From assembly GCA_907165135.1 (NCBI GenBank), contig CAJRAX010000011.1, forward strand, positions 1 through 57,156: 57,156 nt of DNA, in the 5' to 3' direction. The first letter of the stretch is position 1, and each line of letters begins with the position of its first letter. The DNA is from Oikopleura dioica. Its lineage: Eukaryota; Chordata; Appendicularia; Copelata; Oikopleuridae. The notes beneath the pieces were generated by a model. It did no database searches. It saw nothing but the letters and a program-made list of their open reading frames with translations, and was not told where the DNA came from. Below, piece by piece: positions 22,183 through 35,391 of this stretch. Position numbers and translations under genes: made by a program.

Positions 22183-25100
22183 TCAGTATTTGATAATTTC
22201 TTTAACTCGACCTCGATCTAAAAATATCGACGTCGATCCCAATATTTTGCTTTCTTCCTCCACATGAGTGCTCACCAAAACGCCTTTGTTTAATTTTTCA
22301 AACACTTGAAGCAAGCTTTTCATTTTGATCCTCGCTGACGGGTCCAGACCGCTCTAGAAAAAATTAATAATACAGAAAAAGAAGCAAGCACTCACGGAAG
22401 GTTCATCAAGAACGATGAAATCCGGGTTGTTGAGAATCGAAATGGCGACGGACAATTTTCGCTTAGCTCCTCCAGAAAGCTCTTTCGTCAGTCTTTTGGA
22501 ATATTTGACAATATCCACGAGGGAACTGATTTCCTTCGCGACTCGCTGGCAGTTTTCGATTCCTCTTGTTCCGAGTAAGATTTCGATCGTTTCTTCTACC
22601 GTCAAGTTGTCTAGCAGACAATCTTGCTGTCTGCAATACCCGATTCTTCCTGATCTCGAAATGAAGCCACTTGATGGGGTCTTTAATTGACAGAGAATGC
22701 TCAAGAGCGTTGTTTTTCCAGCCCCGTTTGAGCCGAGAAGACAGATGGTTTCCCCACGATGAAGGTTGAAAGAAACATCTTTCAGTACTTCCTTCTTTCG
22801 CTGCTTTTCTATTAAAGGGTCTCAAAATGAAGAATCGAGAAAATAAAAGAATGAAGAATTTTAGACCGTCCTTTGTAGATTTTGGTGATATTTTTGATTT
22901 GAATGGATTCTTCTGAATTAGGAACAGAATTCGTTTCTTCAATGGGTGTTAGTTCATCATCGCAGTTTTCAAGGAAAAAGAGAATCATCCAGTAGATAGA
23001 CGAAAGACCAAAGCATCTGTTTCCATGGTTGTTAAAAAATTAAACGATTTTGTAACCTTTTATTTTCTCCAACCATTTTCTTATCCACGAATTGCCAGAT
23101 ATTCTGACCACGCTCATCGAATCAATCTGTATCGCTTGGCAAAAGAAAGATACTCCCGTGGTCTTTTTACTGATGCATAATTTCGAGAAAGAATTTGACG
23201 AATAGATTTCAAAAAGCTCGATCGCGAAGTTGTACGAAGGCAGAATTCCATACAGCTGAAAGAGAAGAGAAGACTCTTGCTCGTTTCCGGTGAAGATCTG
23301 CGCGCAGGTGGCGGACATGAACATCAGAACCGTGCAAATGATGTTGACGTTGCTGTGGTGGCCGATGAAGGAGCCTTTGTCTTCTGATAGATGGCCGAGG
23401 ATGAAAGCTACCGGCATGTGGGCAATAAAGAATCGGATGCAGACGAAAAAGACGGGCGAGAATTCGTCGAGTCCGAGGAGAAAATTCGGCGATTTGATGA
23501 AAAACTCGTCGCTGCCATCGTTGCGACAAGAAGTAGCACTGACTGTATTAGACAGGTGACGTACTGGATGAGCCAGAAGTGATGCCTTTTCAGGTTCGAT
23601 GTATGCGCTTGAATTTGCCTGAAGCCAGTTGTTCTCTCCTCCACTGCGTTCATTCCAATCGGCGCCATCATCAGCATCATCGCCAAAATACAGTTGTAGA
23701 CTACGGTCATTCCTTTCACAAACGAATCTGTAAAGAGCGCGTCTCCCTCCGGCTGGGGAAGATCAAAGGGCTTGTGGGTCAGAAACATGCTCGAGTTGCT
23801 CTTTGCTTTTGAAGAAGGGTTCGATGAGAATGAAGGAGAGCAGCTGGAGGAGCGTGGAAAAAGTCGTTCGGGAACAAAGAAAAGTCGTAGTCTGGAAGGT
23901 GGACGATTCCGTTCAGTCCCGTTCCGATCGTTTTCAGCACATCGTCGAAATTGACCGTTGATGCTTCCGGGCTTGCGCTTCTATTGCTGTCGAGGAAGAT
24001 GTCTGTCAAGATGATCACGGCTGTCGGGAGGAGAAACTGCATTAAGAGGATGAAAGGATTTCTTTTCAGAAGAATAAAGCACTTTCGAAGCTGAGTAAGG
24101 AGAATTGACGAAATTTGATCGTCACTTTTTTGGCTTTCTGAAGGGCTTTTTCAAGGACTTCGTAACTTTTTATTCGTTCTTCTAGCTGCCAATTTCCTTT
24201 CTCTGTATTGACTGGATCAAAAAATGAGGACAGTCTGAATGAGGGTTCGTCTTTCATCATTTCTTTGAGCGATCCAGACTCGGGAAGCTGCCCATCTTTC
24301 AAGAAAATCACCGAGTTCGCTAAGTTTTCCGCTTCGTCCATGTAATGAGTCGACATGAGAATAGAAGTCGCGCTTGATAAACTTTTCAATATTCCCCAGA
24401 GTTCCTTTCTAGAGACCGGGTCAAGTCCGGAGGATGGTTCGTCCAAAAGCAATCTTTTCGGACGGCCGATGATGGAGAGCCCTAAAGAAAGCTTTCGAAG
24501 CATACCGCCCGAAAGCTGATTCGGAAAGTTTTCGAGCTTTTCGGAAAGTTGAACGTCTTTTGCCAAGGATTCAATCTCTTCATGGTCAAAAGAAGATTCA
24601 GCCGAGAGTTCGGAGAAGATTTCAAAATGCTCCTTCACCGTCAAAAATTCAAAGAAAATGTTGTGCTGCGGACAGTATCCGCAATTCCCGCTGCCGATGA
24701 GGTCTGATCCAGATGTGGGCTCAACAAATCCGCATAGAATGCTCAACAGCGTCGATTTTCCTGATCCATTTTCGCCGAGAAGAACTGTTATTGTCTTTTC
24801 TTCAGTTTTGAAGGAAACGTTTTTCAAGGCGACTTGACCGGAAGAAGAGTAGAATTTCGATAAATTTTGCACTTCGAAGCGAAAAGCGTCCGTTTTCTTC
24901 TGGGAGTTGAGTTTTCTGCTCTTTATGTTCTCAATTTTGAGAGTGAGGTAGAAGTAAAACAGCGTCGTGAGAAGAAGATAGAAGATAACATCGACCATTC
25001 CCAGTGGATCTTCAAAGAAAATTCTCTTGAAGAAATTCTTATTGAGAGACAAGGCCATCTTTTGCCTTCGTAATGGCAGATCATGTCGCAGCCCAATGCG

Positions 25101-26396
25101 AGCAAAATTGTTGGATTGAGAATGATCGCAATTTTCAGCAGAAATGGCATGAGACGCCAGCTGGTCGAGATAAATCCATGCGGGACGGAAATGAAGAAAA
25201 TGATCGCCGAAGTCACTGTTGCCGCCGTTGTTGGCGTCTTGAAAATGTCGAAGCAAAGTGACAGACGAAAATCAAGGAAGAACCATAAGCAGTGAGAAGA
25301 AGCCAGATAACGGAAAACGAAGTGTGGGGAAAGATCGCGCCGTTGGTCGAAATCTTCGCAGTCAACGAGAAGGAAACGATGGCAGAAGCGATCGATTGAA
25401 AAACCAAACTGACGAAGTGGTGCGCTAGAATGATGTCCTTCGGCGACGCGCCAACGAGAGACAGGTAATCCAGTCGATGTTCTTCCCTATGGCGAGTGAT
25501 AGTCCGAATCACGTGTTGGACAAAATGCGCAAATCCGATCATGAAAATCAGGTGGAGTTGTTGCCGCGCCATTTCCGCAAAAGTCGCAGTCAGTTTGACC
25601 GACTGTCGAAACGGCTGTAAAATTTGTTCAGCATCATTTTTGACGCCGTTTTGCTCTAGAAACTGTTTCTGAATCGAGTTCTGCACGGGTAGAAATGCTT
25701 CGGTGTAGTAGAGCGACCACTGAGAATGATCGTCGATCAAAGTTGAGCCGATTGTGTTCGTAATCATTTTCCCAAAAATCGTCGGAGAGGTCAAATGCCC
25801 CATCCAGCCCTTCCAATTTCCCTTGATTGGATATTTTCCAGCAGTTGGAACTGTTCGAATCGTAAAATCTAGCTTTTTAGAAACTTCTGAATGAAAATGA
25901 ACGCCGAGGAAAATATTCAAAGTGCTATTTTTCGATCGGGAATGAATGTACTCTTCCATGTCTTCAACTGTCGAAAATCCTTTCGGCACAATTCTTTTCT
26001 TTTGAGAAATGTTGCCGAAAAAGTCGTAGCCGCTGAATTTTCGACCGATGTCGGAGCAGGTTTTGTTGATGATTTCAAAGTTACGAGGAGTGTCTGGAGT
26101 GAAGAGGATCTCATGAGTGTCGACCACGGAGAATCGTTTGGGATAGACTTTTGACGAAATTATTGGCGGGAGGTTTACTTGCGGCGTGTCGTAATCTCTC
26201 GCTGAAAATTAAGATAGAGATTGGACGAGGGAATTTTCTTACCGATTGATTCCCTGAAACTGAGAAGCAAAATCGAGCTCAAAGAAGGAACCGTCAAGAG
26301 AAGAACCAAATCCAGCGGCTTTCTCAGCTTTTCTAGCAAGAACAGTCGAGCGAGGGTCCAAAATTTTCTCTTTGATATTTTTGAATTTTTCTTCAT
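22183..26396 (-). CDS. ABCA-type full ABC transporter
   Basis: Order on the minus strand: membrane segment after the ATG (LVLLLTVPSLSSILLLSF), large extracellular loop, five or six membrane segments, NBD1, second membrane half, NBD2. NBD1: GENGSGKST (Walker A, near 24765), LSGGMLRKLSLG (signature), RLLLDEPSSGLDP (Walker B), STHYMDEAE (H-loop). NBD2: GSNGAGKTT (near 22725), ELSGGAKRKLSVA, IVLDEPSSGLDP (split by intron 22354-22395) and VSTHVEEE. Other clear intron: 26202-26242. At least five one-base slips (near 25238, 25065, 24125, 23800 and 23505) each sit in a run of four or more A/T and vanish if the run is one base longer. About 1,350 residues, shorter than usual ABCA proteins. Expected to move lipids across membranes. 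The frame also runs open upstream of this ATG to a splice acceptor at 26561, so an N-terminal extension is possible. Confidence 0.85.
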
Positions 26397-26773
26397 TTTC
26401 GAAGAAAATTGATCAGTAAGGAAAATTATCAAGTGCGTTGTCTTGAAATAAGCCGCGCAATCTTTGAACCTCGCACTCAAGTTCAGAGTCTGAGCTTCAG
26501 ACTTTTCTGCTTTTTTGAGGTCAAATTCGACGAGTTGGGAGTCTTTGTGACTTTTATGTTCTGGAAAATTGAATAAAAAGGAACAATGGTATTAAATCTC
26601 AAACAGAAATTCAAGAACGCCAAAAGCTAAGATTTTTCTAACCTCTTATTTTAGGTTCATTTCTTTATTTCAAGTACGAAGGTCACCTTTTTTGTCACGT
26701 TGGTCCACAATGTCTTCACCAAGCTAGTCTAGGCAGGGCAACACTTTGTAAACAATATCAGCAAAATTTTGAA
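26397..26773. promoter_or_regulatory. Divergent intergenic region, possible shared promoter
   Basis: 377 bp between the start codons of the ABCA gene (-) and secreted-protein gene member 3 (+). Part of it (26397-26560) is open on the minus strand in the ABCA frame and may be coding, leaving about 210 bp for two divergent promoters. Confidence 0.45.
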
Positions 26774-27381
26774 ATGAAACTTTTCGGACTTTTTGCTGGT
26801 CTCGCTGCAGCTCAAGATTTTCGCGTGCTCAATGGAGCGGCTGAAGATTTGGACAAGATCATTCGTTCGTCTTCTGGCAACTTCAAAGAGGTAAGTATTC
26901 GCTTCAATTGATTTTTTAATCATGTATCAGATCTTTGAAAAAGTCGCGAACTACGATTTCGAGCGACCAAGAGAATGCCACAGCGAGAAAATGACGATCG
27001 AGGAAGGCGTTGCCTGCGTCCAACAGGGCTTCAGCCAGATTCTAGAGTTTGCATGTAAGTTCTTTCAAGCACCACTCAGCTTACCCGCCTTGCCTAGCAG
27101 AGACTTTCGCGGAGACCTCGGAAAACTTGGTAAAAGACGGAGCCTACGACCGTGTGGTCGAGCGAGCATCGGCATTGACGGAACAAATGAAAAAGAGCCT
27201 GGAAGAAGCCGGATTTAATCTTGAAAAGGACCTCGAAAATAGAGACGAGAATATCACAGAAAAAGATGGTCTGTGAGATTTTTTTCAGAACGGATTTTAA
27301 TTTTATTTAGTTGAAGAATATTTCGAAAATTTCCAAAAAATCATGAAAGAAGCATTTCCTTCCTTCGGAAAACGAAATTAA
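26774..27381 (+). CDS. Small secreted protein, two-Cys motif family (member 3)
   Basis: Exons: 26774-26890, 26931-27054, 27098-27268, 27311-27381; introns 40-43 nt, GT...AG, frame intact throughout (160 codons). Signal peptide MKLFGLFAGLAAAQ is almost the same as that of member 1 (MKLFGFFAAF). Exon 2 has RECHSEKMTIEEGVACVQQG, aligning with RECGKMNSIEDGVACLEKG of member 1. The C-terminal half is acidic and helical-looking (KKSLEEAGFNLEKDLENRDE) and ends SFGKRN. An acceptor at 27097 rather than 27100 avoids an immediate stop. Poly(A) signal AATAAA near 27394. This is the cleanest member and the best reference for the family. Function unknown. Confidence 0.75.
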
Positions 27382-29188
27382 CTGAATTGCTGAATAAACA
27401 AAACTACCGGACAAAAGCGTTTTATTGATAAGAAGAGCGAAAGCTGAAGTTGCGGGAGAGTCTTCGCAGTCGATTTGTTCCTGCTCGGATGAGTACTGCC
27501 GGCTTTTTGAGGAAGATTTCGTAAAATCTTGGATTGTTTCCGACAAAAAATTCTATTAAAATTCTCGTTTTCGGAAACATTCATGAAGCTGTAGACACAA
27601 AGAGCGACAACTTCACGGCGTTCGTAAATTATCTAATTAATATAAAATGTTGCTGAAAAGAAAGCCGTTCGTAAAATGACTAGGAAAAGAAAAGGGCTGA
27701 TCTTCGAAAGTTCTCTGCTAGTTGTTTTGTTTTCTTAAAAAGCTACAAATTAATCTTTCGAATTTGATTGTCTACCACAGTCCATCTTGAGAATCTGTCT
27801 TGAAAACGAAAATCTTTATTTTGAAAATGAAGCTTTCCATTTCTCAAAAAAAGCTGCTTGAGTTTGAAATTAAAAATAATGAGACAATCTAACGCTAAAT
27901 CAACGTCTCAGACGAGTTCATTACAGTCGCGAAAATCAGTTTCGAAAATCAAATTACAGAATAATTTATTTGTTTCAATTTAAAAGAGCTTTTCCCCGCT
28001 CGGGCTCGGGCGGAACGCGTCGGAAGCGGGCGGAGTGTAGACTTCAGTTTGACTAATTTGGCTCAGGATTGGCCGGAGCGCGCTCTCCGCCTCCAATAGT
28101 GGCCAATGAGCCGTGCATTTTAACAATTTCCTTTCTGAAAAAATTTCTCCGCCGAGATCTAAAGAACGCCACAATATAACAACAAAAGAGCCACCAAACG
28201 CCGTAAAAATTTCACCCGTGAAATTGTCTTTTTTACCTTTTTTTGAGAAAGAAAGAGATATAAGAAGAAGACTCTGTTACATAAATTCCTGTTAGATCAT
28301 TTCAATGAAGGTTACGAGGCCTTAGTCAGGATCTAAATTAAAATATCATTAATGGAAAGCCGCGTAGCGGCTTTTTAAAAAAACAAAGCCGCAAAAAAGA
28401 ATTAAAATATCAACAGAAAGGGTCATTTGAAGCGGCTTCGTTTCCAAAAAAGCCGCTACGAGGCTTTTCATTAATGATTTTTGAGATCGCCGACTCTTTG
28501 AAATTCAATAATGACGTACCAAACTGGCTAATCGTCAAATATTGAATGAGAACGGCAGAATCACTTTCCCAAGATTCAAATCTGATCGCAAAATTGCTTT
28601 TCGCTCTTCGTTGATTTCAACAAAAAAGAGACAAAAAAGATCGCTTTGACCTTTTCGATGATTTTCGGAAAGAATAAAAAGTCTGTTATTGTTTCCGTAG
28701 CTAAGTTTTTGTACTGTGTTTCTTGAGAACCCGGCGAGATTAAGAAACTTAGAGAACAATGAGAAGCAACTCATCGAATGATTAATTTTTGCCGCGAAGA
28801 TTAAAGAAATATATCGAATTATTTTGAAGCTGATTTATGTATTTGTGAACCTCTTTTCAACCCTTCTTTATATCAAAAATGATCTACTTCTGACTCATCT
28901 TCTCCGAAAAAGCTCATACTCAGACGATTACCCCCTCATTTTCCCCTGAATGCCTCTTTTTTCCATCAGTTGGAATCCATTTTATTCAGCGTTATCGATT
29001 TTCCAATCGCTATTTACCGAAAAGCGCCTCGATCATGGCCAGCGAGCACTGCTTGTTTTTAATACTGTTTTTGGCGGATTCTAACAAAATTGTTTCTTTT
29101 CAGATTATTTTTATTTCTTTATGAAGTTTCGAAAATCGTGAAAATTGAGAAGGAAGAGAGAAGGGCTTTTTGAAAGAAAAATCTCAAA
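27382..29188. other. Intergenic interval, 1.8 kb
   Basis: No confident gene. A minus-strand frame at 27307-27546 and another at 28535-28774 (79 codons, starting at a real ATG) lack motifs and splice partners. A hairpin element lies at about 28308-28490. The right end is the presumed promoter of the Rac gene, with several repeats of an (A)CCAATAA(G/A)A-like word at 29211-29400. Confidence 0.5.
28308..28490. repeat. Hairpin element related to family A
   Basis: Left side: TTAGTCAGGATCTAAATTAA, then CATTAATGGAAAGCCGCG. Right side: GCCGCTACGAGGCTTTTCATTAATG, the inverted copy. The GCCGC-rich core matches the filler of the family A elements, while the outer arms are degraded. Confidence 0.6.
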
Positions 29189-31030
<1,842 letters not shown>

Positions 31031-31815
31031 ACTAACCAACTTACTAATACACTCACTTATCCCTAGCCAAATTTTTTGAGTTAACTAATTTTAAAACCAA
31101 CTAATCAGCCAAAAACAAGAAGAAAAAGAAGCCGAAGAAATGCAACCTGCTCTAAAAATTCAAAAGCCAACTCACGCACAAGTTTCTTCTCCTCACCTTA
31201 TACAGTATTCTACTTATTCATCACAGTATTTCAAAAAGAACCAACAACGATGATAATGAACATTCACTTTCCTCACTCTTTCCGAGCTTCCACTGCTACC
31301 CCCTTAAGAAAACTCTATTCAAAAGTGATTCTAGTCCAGAATAAAACCCAAAAATTCTTATCTTATTATCAAAATTGAGCTCTTGACCTGTATTTTCCAA
31401 AAAATCATGAACAAATGAACCTACCCTTAAAATTCTTAATTTCTCAACATGTTCTATTATTTCCAAATCGATAAAATCGTATCTGTACATTTTGGCTCCT
31501 CAAATTTAAAATTTTTGCGTCTTGAAATTACATTCCTGAAAAACTCTACTTACTTTTGCCTTAAAAAACGCGTTCAAAAAAAAGAAGAATAAACATGAAA
31601 ATATGAAAAATTCAAATTGAAATAAACCAAAATGCTAAAATGAAAGAAACACGCTCAAAAAGGGACCTCGTCTCTTTTTCAGTAAATTTTGAAAAATATA
31701 CCTTTATCATTTATTTTTTCGGAACTACAGAATTTGAAATAAAGTGAGAAAATTGCACCATGCAGGATTTTTTTACAGAAAAAGAAGAAAAAGGAACATT
31801 TAGGAAAAAAAGGAA
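31031..31815. other. Intergenic interval between Rac and the RRM gene
   Basis: About 785 bp, AT-rich, holding the 3' ends of two convergent genes. No gene seen. Confidence 0.5.
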
Positions 31816-32969
31816 CTATTGAAAACTAGTGAAGGAGGCAGGAGAAGGAGCAGGGGACATGACGGGGGTATCGGGAACGGGAGCAAAGGCAGGGACGCGT
31901 GGCAGTTGACGTTTGCTTTCGGACTTGACTAGTTTGATCTCGGCGTTGGGGAAGCGCGGGAAGATCTGAAAGCGGAATTGATCAATGAAAGATGATGAAG
32001 GATGTACTGCTATTCATACGACTCTACCTATAACCGCAGGCCGAGGAAGGTGTTGAAGCCATCCGAATTCAAAGGGGAGGGTCCCTCCCCGAGGAGAACT
32101 TCGCCCCTCCCTCGGCCTACAGCCTCGGAAAGAGAAAAATACCTTGATTTCCGGGTTGTTGAACTGCTTATGAACTTTGAGCGCGCTTTTATACTCGGCA
32201 AATCGAACCATTACTGCTCTTGCATGGCCTTGAACTAAAGAAAAGTGTTACCAAAGAATTCGTTGAGGATCAAACCTGAGGATATCTTGACGATTTCTCC
32301 AAATTTTTCCATGTGACTTCTTATAAAATCTTTTCTGAAGGTCTTTTCGCGGAGTCCTCTGATCATGACGGCGGTGGGTTTTGTCGAACTCTTGGCCCTT
32401 TCGACTTTTGCTTTTGCCTCTTCCTTTCGCTTTTTCTGAAGATAATTTTAAGGCCGTTAAAAATGATTGACTTTTCTACCTTTTCGGAGATAACGATGCT
32501 TTTAACAATTTGATTTCTGAGTTCTTCTTGCTGGTGCGCTTCGTAATTCAACAAACGGCCTTTTATATTATCGCCTTGGACTTCGAAGCTTCGCGAGTTG
32601 CCGTCTTTGAAGAACTTGACTCGGTCTTCTTTTTCTTGGTTGTATCGTTCGCGACGCTTGGCATCTGGAACAAGTAGTTTTTCGTCTTTTAAGGTCTTTT
32701 TGAATATTCATATATAGAGAGAAATCAAAGAAACAATGACAAAGCCGCGCTTTTCGCGGCTAACCATTTCCCGTTTCGTAGCCGCAAGCGGCTTCTCTAT
32801 CCCAGCAATTATAAAAGGCCGTTCCTGATTTAGCAACGACCCTTCTCCGATTCGAAATCTCGGGGCAGAAGGGATTGGAAGTTCCGGAAGAAGAGCTTTT
32901 CGAGTTGACAATTTCTTTCGTTTTCTTGTCTAACAGATTCAGCCCCGTTGGGAAGACGAAACCTGACAT
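31816..32969 (-). CDS. RNA-recognition-motif protein
   Basis: Exons: about 32842-32969, 32480-32691, 32276-32435, 32143-32234, 31816-31965; introns of 44, 41 and 177 nt are clear, and the first (about 150 nt) is less certain. The N-terminus (MSGFVFPTGLNLLDKK) and a Lys/Glu-rich middle (DAKRRERYNQEKEDR) precede one RRM-like fold: VMIRGLREKTFRKDFIRSHM as the first strand and helix, KFGEIVKISS, then ARAVMVRFAEYKSALKVHKQ corresponding to RNP1 and helix 2. The aromatic RNP positions are poorly kept, so RNA binding is plausible but not certain. The tail is Pro/Ser-rich. Last of three genes in a row on this strand. Intron 1 and the 177-nt intron carry GC-rich repeat debris. I do not recognise an orthologue. 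Confidence 0.65.
32035..32135. repeat. GC-rich foldback fragment in an RRM-gene intron
   Basis: CCGCAGGCCGAGGAAGG at the left and CCTCGGCCTACAGCCTCGG at the right are inverted copies and match the arms of the element at 30728-30980; GGGGAGGGTCCCTCCCCG sits between. It lies in the 177-nt intron 31966-32142. Confidence 0.65.
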
Positions 32970-33193
32970 TCTTTAAGTTAATGGTCAAACAAAAATACCG
33001 ATTTTCCGATTAAACTAGGGAGGCACTAATAAGATTTTGTTTTCAAGAATTGAATTTTGAAGATGCGCGAGAAAAAATGAAGAATCTGAAGATATTCTTT
33101 TCAGGAATGAGTACTTTGAGTTGAAAAAGAAGAGAAAGAGAGGAGCAGATTTACAAAAATAGACAGGCAGGGAGTTATAATTAAGATTCAAAG

Positions 33194-35152
33194 TCACAAA
33201 ATCATCATTTGTCCATGAAGTTTCTTCTGAGCTGCATCAACGATCGCGAACGCTGCTGAGAGGAGAGTTTTCGGGACGCTTTTTCCAGCGTTGATGACTT
33301 GAAAAGAAGGTAAGCAGTGCGCTAGAAATGATGATGGAATGGTTACCTCTTCGGTTGAAGATTCCTCGTAAAAAGAGATGGCTCGTTTCGGCAAGAGACT
33401 TTCGCTTTCGGTTTCAATCGAAGTCGGAAGCTCTGAAGTGAAGAGATAATGATTTTGCTGCGGAAGATAAAGAATTACCTGTCATGGCAGTACAGTCAAG
33501 CCCTTGCTCATCTGTTCCAATTATAGTATTTCTTCCATAGATTACTGCGCTATTTGAACTTGGATTGTCAGAGATGCTCTTTTCCGACGTTGCGTTCTAC
33601 AAAATATTTTCATTTTCCGGCAGAAATGAGCCATTCCTACCGTTAGATTCATCCTCGATCTTCGCAACGGCTTGGCAGGAGGCGTCGGACTCGTCGCGGA
33701 AGAAGTAGGGCCAGAAGAAAGCGTGTTTGAGGCGTTGGAATTGATCGTCTTTAGCGGCGTCTTTTTGACAGGGCTGACGCCGTTTGTCAAGTTGTCGGAA
33801 GAGACGAACAGTCGCGAAGCTCGCAGAGAACGGGCTCGATCAAGCGAGTGCGTATTCGACCGCTAAGGAGAGGTAGATGAGGGAGATAAGGGAGGTCTAC
33901 CTTGAGCTTGCCGACTTGGTCGATGAGTTCTGCCTGCGTTCGCTGGAATTTTCGGCCCTTGATTGTATTTCGCGTCGTTTCAACGCGGAAAAAGTGATGA
34001 TGGTCGATTCCAATCAGCCAGATTCGCTTCGCCACTCCTTAGATTGGCCATTTACGACGCGTCTTTATGGAAGAACAAACCTGTGGATGGGCAAATAAAG
34101 CCGATTTTCGTCTCCAAGTTGTTCACTATTCCAGCTCGTACTTTGACATAGAAGATATCTCGCTTGTAGCTGAGCTCGATTATCGTTGGCCAGGCGAATC
34201 TGTTCAACAAGATCGCTAGAAATCAGATGGAAACGGTGGAGAAGGGGTTACTCTTACTGTTTTGCATGATGTAAATTCCGCCAAAATGGCAGGCCAGGAC
34301 AAGATCCGTATTTTCCGCGTCCCGGACGTGAAATTGATGAAGCCTAAAAACGGTCAATTTCGCCAGCGAAATCAAAGAACTACCCATAAAGCGGTAATTT
34401 CGAAGCAGTTTCCAAATACTTCAGCTCCGCTTTTGAAGTCTTTAATCCATTGTGAGCCACGTGAAGGTCGGATATTCGTTGCATTAAGTTTTCGGAAACG
34501 TTTGGAGCGAGTTTGAGCGAGACGAGGGCGTTGTGATCTTTTTGAGTGTACTGAACAGGAGCATCGCCTAGTTCAGCTTGAGCTGCTAGCGAACCTTTTT
34601 CAGGGCTTCATCAGTGTTTGAATCTATCTTCGATCCTTTTTACTTGATTCTAGTGCTCTTGTCTCACTTCTTCAATGAGAGCTGAATCAAGGAAGATACG
34701 ACATTTCTAGCTTATTTAATCGTTATGTTTTATTCTGTAAAGCCCTTTCCTAGCAATGCATGCGTAACAAATGAAGCGAGAAGTCGTCCCTTTGCAATAT
34801 CGTCCCTCAGTTGGCGATACATGTACAATCTGGTGATTTCCTCGACCAAATAGGCCGGATCTGGCGGGTAGAGCTTCACGCAAAACTTCACCAGCCACGG
34901 CTCTTTTAGCTGCCTTCTTATTTCTTTATCCAGCCTTCAAAAACATCTCCAATCTCTTCAAAACAAAGAAGAATACCTGATCCACTTTCTTTGGTCGTTT
35001 TTCAGGGAAATATACAAGCCAAAGTATTCTTTCTCGCGAATGTCCAGTGAGTCGCACATCAAATCGAACAGCTTTTGCCCTGTCGCCTTCTTTTCGACCT
35101 CGAGGATCTTCGACTCTGCGCCAAAGACCTCGACTTGGATCTCTTTCTTCAT
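33194..35152 (-). CDS. FERM-domain protein, protein 4.1 (EPB41-like) family
   Basis: Exons include 34977-35152, 34750-34934 and 34384-34594, then five or six more to 33194. FERM lobe F1: [43 protein letters not shown]2: [63 protein letters not shown]3: [28 protein letters not shown] and IDHHHFFRV. The order and wording are those of protein 4.1. The C-terminal part is Ser/Thr-rich ([28 protein letters not shown]). The intron 34595-34749 starts with GA and ends with AG, and it is the only join that gives [15 protein letters not shown]. Start taken at the first ATG of the FERM frame; the frame is open further upstream, so an extra 5' exon is possible. Likely links membrane proteins to the actin-spectrin cortex. 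Confidence 0.85.
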
Positions 35153-35391
35153 ATTTTCGAATTTGATTCTAGCGCCGTGTACGATTTCCAACTGATCATC
35201 TGAAGGGAGGAAAGAGTTAGGGGCTTTCAAGTTTCAACTTGGTCAGTGACTTTTGGGCAGAAATTTTAACTAAAAGGGGAAAATAGGAAGTTTTTCGTTC
35301 GGAACAATTTTAGCAGAACTGGCATTTTAGACAGCTTTTGTCTAAGCAAAGATATTTCAGATAAAAGGGGGCAGAAAAGGAGTAAAAATAA

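Noticed and set aside
24867-25295. Plus-strand frames within the ABCA gene
   Set aside because: Antisense of transporter coding sequence with clear NBD and membrane motifs.
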